Shown here one piece after another: positions 54,301 through 55,248 of a stretch of DNA of 55,248 nt; the first letter of the stretch is position 1, and each line of letters begins with the position of its first letter. Source of the DNA: Chromera velia (lineage: Eukaryota; Sar; Chromeraceae). The position numbers and the translations under genes were made by a program. The DNA lies in NCBI GenBank assembly GCA_018398765.1, contig JAHBMJ010005290.1:9077-64324 (forward strand), in the 5' to 3' direction. The notes beneath the pieces were generated by a model. It was not told where the DNA came from and did no database searches. It worked only from the letters and a program-made list of their open reading frames with translations.

Positions 54301-55248
54301 GTTCTCATGGCAGCAAAGTGAAATGAATGATGCTCACCGGGATGCGCCAGGAATTCTCAGGAAAGGAAGTGAGAAAGCATTCTCATCCATTGCTCACTGT
54401 TTGTACGTATTCTTCCTTTTGTGTTCCCCTCTTCCCCTTCCTCTCAGGTGTACAACAGAAGGATGAGCTCCACCCCCAGCCTCATGACGGGGAACTGGAT
54501 CAAAACCAACGGACCGGTGCGTCCCCTCGTCTCTCTCTCTCTCTCTCTGCCTTTTTCCTTGACAGTGCGAAGCCTCAACACATCGGATTTTCCTTTCATT
54601 TAATGTTTTGATCTCTTTGGAGCCATTTTTCATTTCGCTCAAACAGCTGCACTGCCCATAAAGTCTCTCTCTCGTCTTGTTCACACTTCTCCGTCTGTCA
54701 CCAGTTTGCTCATCATCAAAGCTCCCTTCCTTCCTTCCTTCCTTTCATGTGTTTTTCAGAAATTAATTTTTTCTGTTCTTCCTCGTTCCTTCTCCAACGT
54801 CACAGCTTCTCCCCCCCCCGTTGCAGATCTTCTCCTCCCTTGCTCAAATGCCCTTGACAGAAGGTCCTGCCTCAAACCTGAGAGACATGATCGTCAGTCA
54901 GGCAGGCAGGCATGCAGGCAGACAGACAGGAAGACAGTCAGACAGGCAGACAGACAGTCAAGCAGTCGGCTTAATTAAGTGTTGGGCACAAAACTCAGGT
55001 AACCAACACGTCTCTGAAACACCACAGGAGGAAATGAAACACCACAGAAGGAAATGAAACACCACAGAAGGAAATGAAGCACAAACAAACAACCCAGACC
55101 ATGCAAGGAGGGCTTGAAACCGGCACCACCATCCTATCCAATTTTGACACAAATCCGTTGATTGCGGCAGACATCTCTCTCTCGAGACAGACCCCTTCCC
55201 TTGCCTTCATTGTCTAGATTAGATCTTTCAAAAAAGCCAACCCCCCCC
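47943..55248 (+). CDS. Large secreted protein with a DxxxDD motif, at least 19 exons, 3' end unresolved
   Basis: Exons: 47943-48003, 48630-48685, 49143-49328, 49681-49830, 50121-50189, 50500-50565, 50950-50991, 51310-51357, 51736-51811, 52304-52360, 52853-52891, 52958-52970, 53310-53376, 53471-53512, 53715-53761, 53922-53973, 54091-54165, 54448-54516 and 54827-54892. All keep phase and give 427 residues so far; the 3' end is not found before the window stops. The start MKSFKALLSYLSLLLLVGSP is a signal peptide. A Glu-rich linker (residues ~60-95) follows, and then a globular part beginning THLVITDATVDDLFALAILS. The DATVDD motif after a hydrophobic strand recalls the DxDxxxDD Ca-binding start of inosine-uridine nucleoside hydrolases, but the first Asp pair is incomplete. 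Later parts include TRIVIADNARTRP, VFKPFDQVHLFDESFIV and LLVHTTGCVHFLE. The nucleoside-hydrolase link is weak. The 13-base exon at 52958 is the least certain. Confidence 0.7.
49990..50030 (+). repeat. (TTC)n microsatellite in an intron
   Basis: Short TTC run between exons 4 and 5 of the gene at 47943. Other simple tracts in its introns are (GT)n at 50380-50430 and 51273-51307, and CAGG/CAGA units at 54897-54960. Confidence 0.9.
55241..55248. other. Terminal C homopolymer
   Basis: The window ends in eight C residues and begins with fifteen G. The sequence probably stops where assembly failed in homopolymers, so the gene at 47943 is cut off by the contig end. Confidence 0.6.

Overview
The window looks like a complete contig from a unicellular eukaryote: it opens in a G homopolymer and closes in a C homopolymer. 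Genes are split by many introns, usually with GT(C/G)(A/G)GT-like donors and (T)GCAG acceptors, and they are embedded in (CT)n, (GT)n and (GA)n simple repeats with long unique spacers. The gene content is an alga-like mix: several secretory proteins, a mitochondrial helical-repeat protein, a beta-propeller lactonase and a SAM-CHAT-NB-ARC-TPR protein. Together with the repeat style this suggests a chromerid-like alveolate alga, but that is inference; no marker gene is present.

Left third (1-18230) is gene-poor. Positions 1-4720 are low-complexity and then AT-rich DNA. They contain a 5'-truncated 3' end of a LINE in inverse orientation (3748-3891), followed by a hAT-like MITE with an exact 8-bp target duplication (4729-4934). 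Positions 5152-14170 are one long, decayed, APE-type non-LTR retrotransposon: a coiled-coil ORF1; a middle frame rich in Pro, Cys and Ser; ORF2 with endonuclease, reverse transcriptase and Zn knuckle; and a 3' hairpin with an (ATC)n tail. A second hAT-like MITE (13323-13782) is nested in the ORF2 C-terminus. Positions 14171-18230 hold only microsatellites and short tandem duplications.

The right two thirds alternate strictly in strand, giving four head-to-head pairs. Pair 1 is the lactonase (-, 18231-21599) and a cysteine-rich secreted protein (+, 22384-23875). Pair 2 is a broken gene with four nuclease-like domains (-, 24874-27836) and a mitochondrial FASTK/HPR-like protein (+, 28965-35786). 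Pair 3 is a secreted lectin-like protein (-, 35870-36492) and a small secreted protein (+, 36905-37688). Pair 4 is the SAM-CHAT-NB-ARC-TPR protein (-, 39840-46918) and a large secreted protein that runs toward the 3' end of the window (+, 47943 to at least 54892). At least three of the shared 5' spacers carry GC-rich blocks with CGCGCGCG, CGATCGA or TGCATGCA words. Two of the convergent spacers are AT-rich islands.

The most notable content is the 1997-residue SAM-CHAT-NB-ARC-TPR protein, which has the architecture of an NLR-like signal-transducing protease switch. Next is the chain of alternating domains carrying D...Q(V/L)KS nuclease-like motifs. Gene models were built by hand from reading frames, splice signals and intron phase; no database search was possible.
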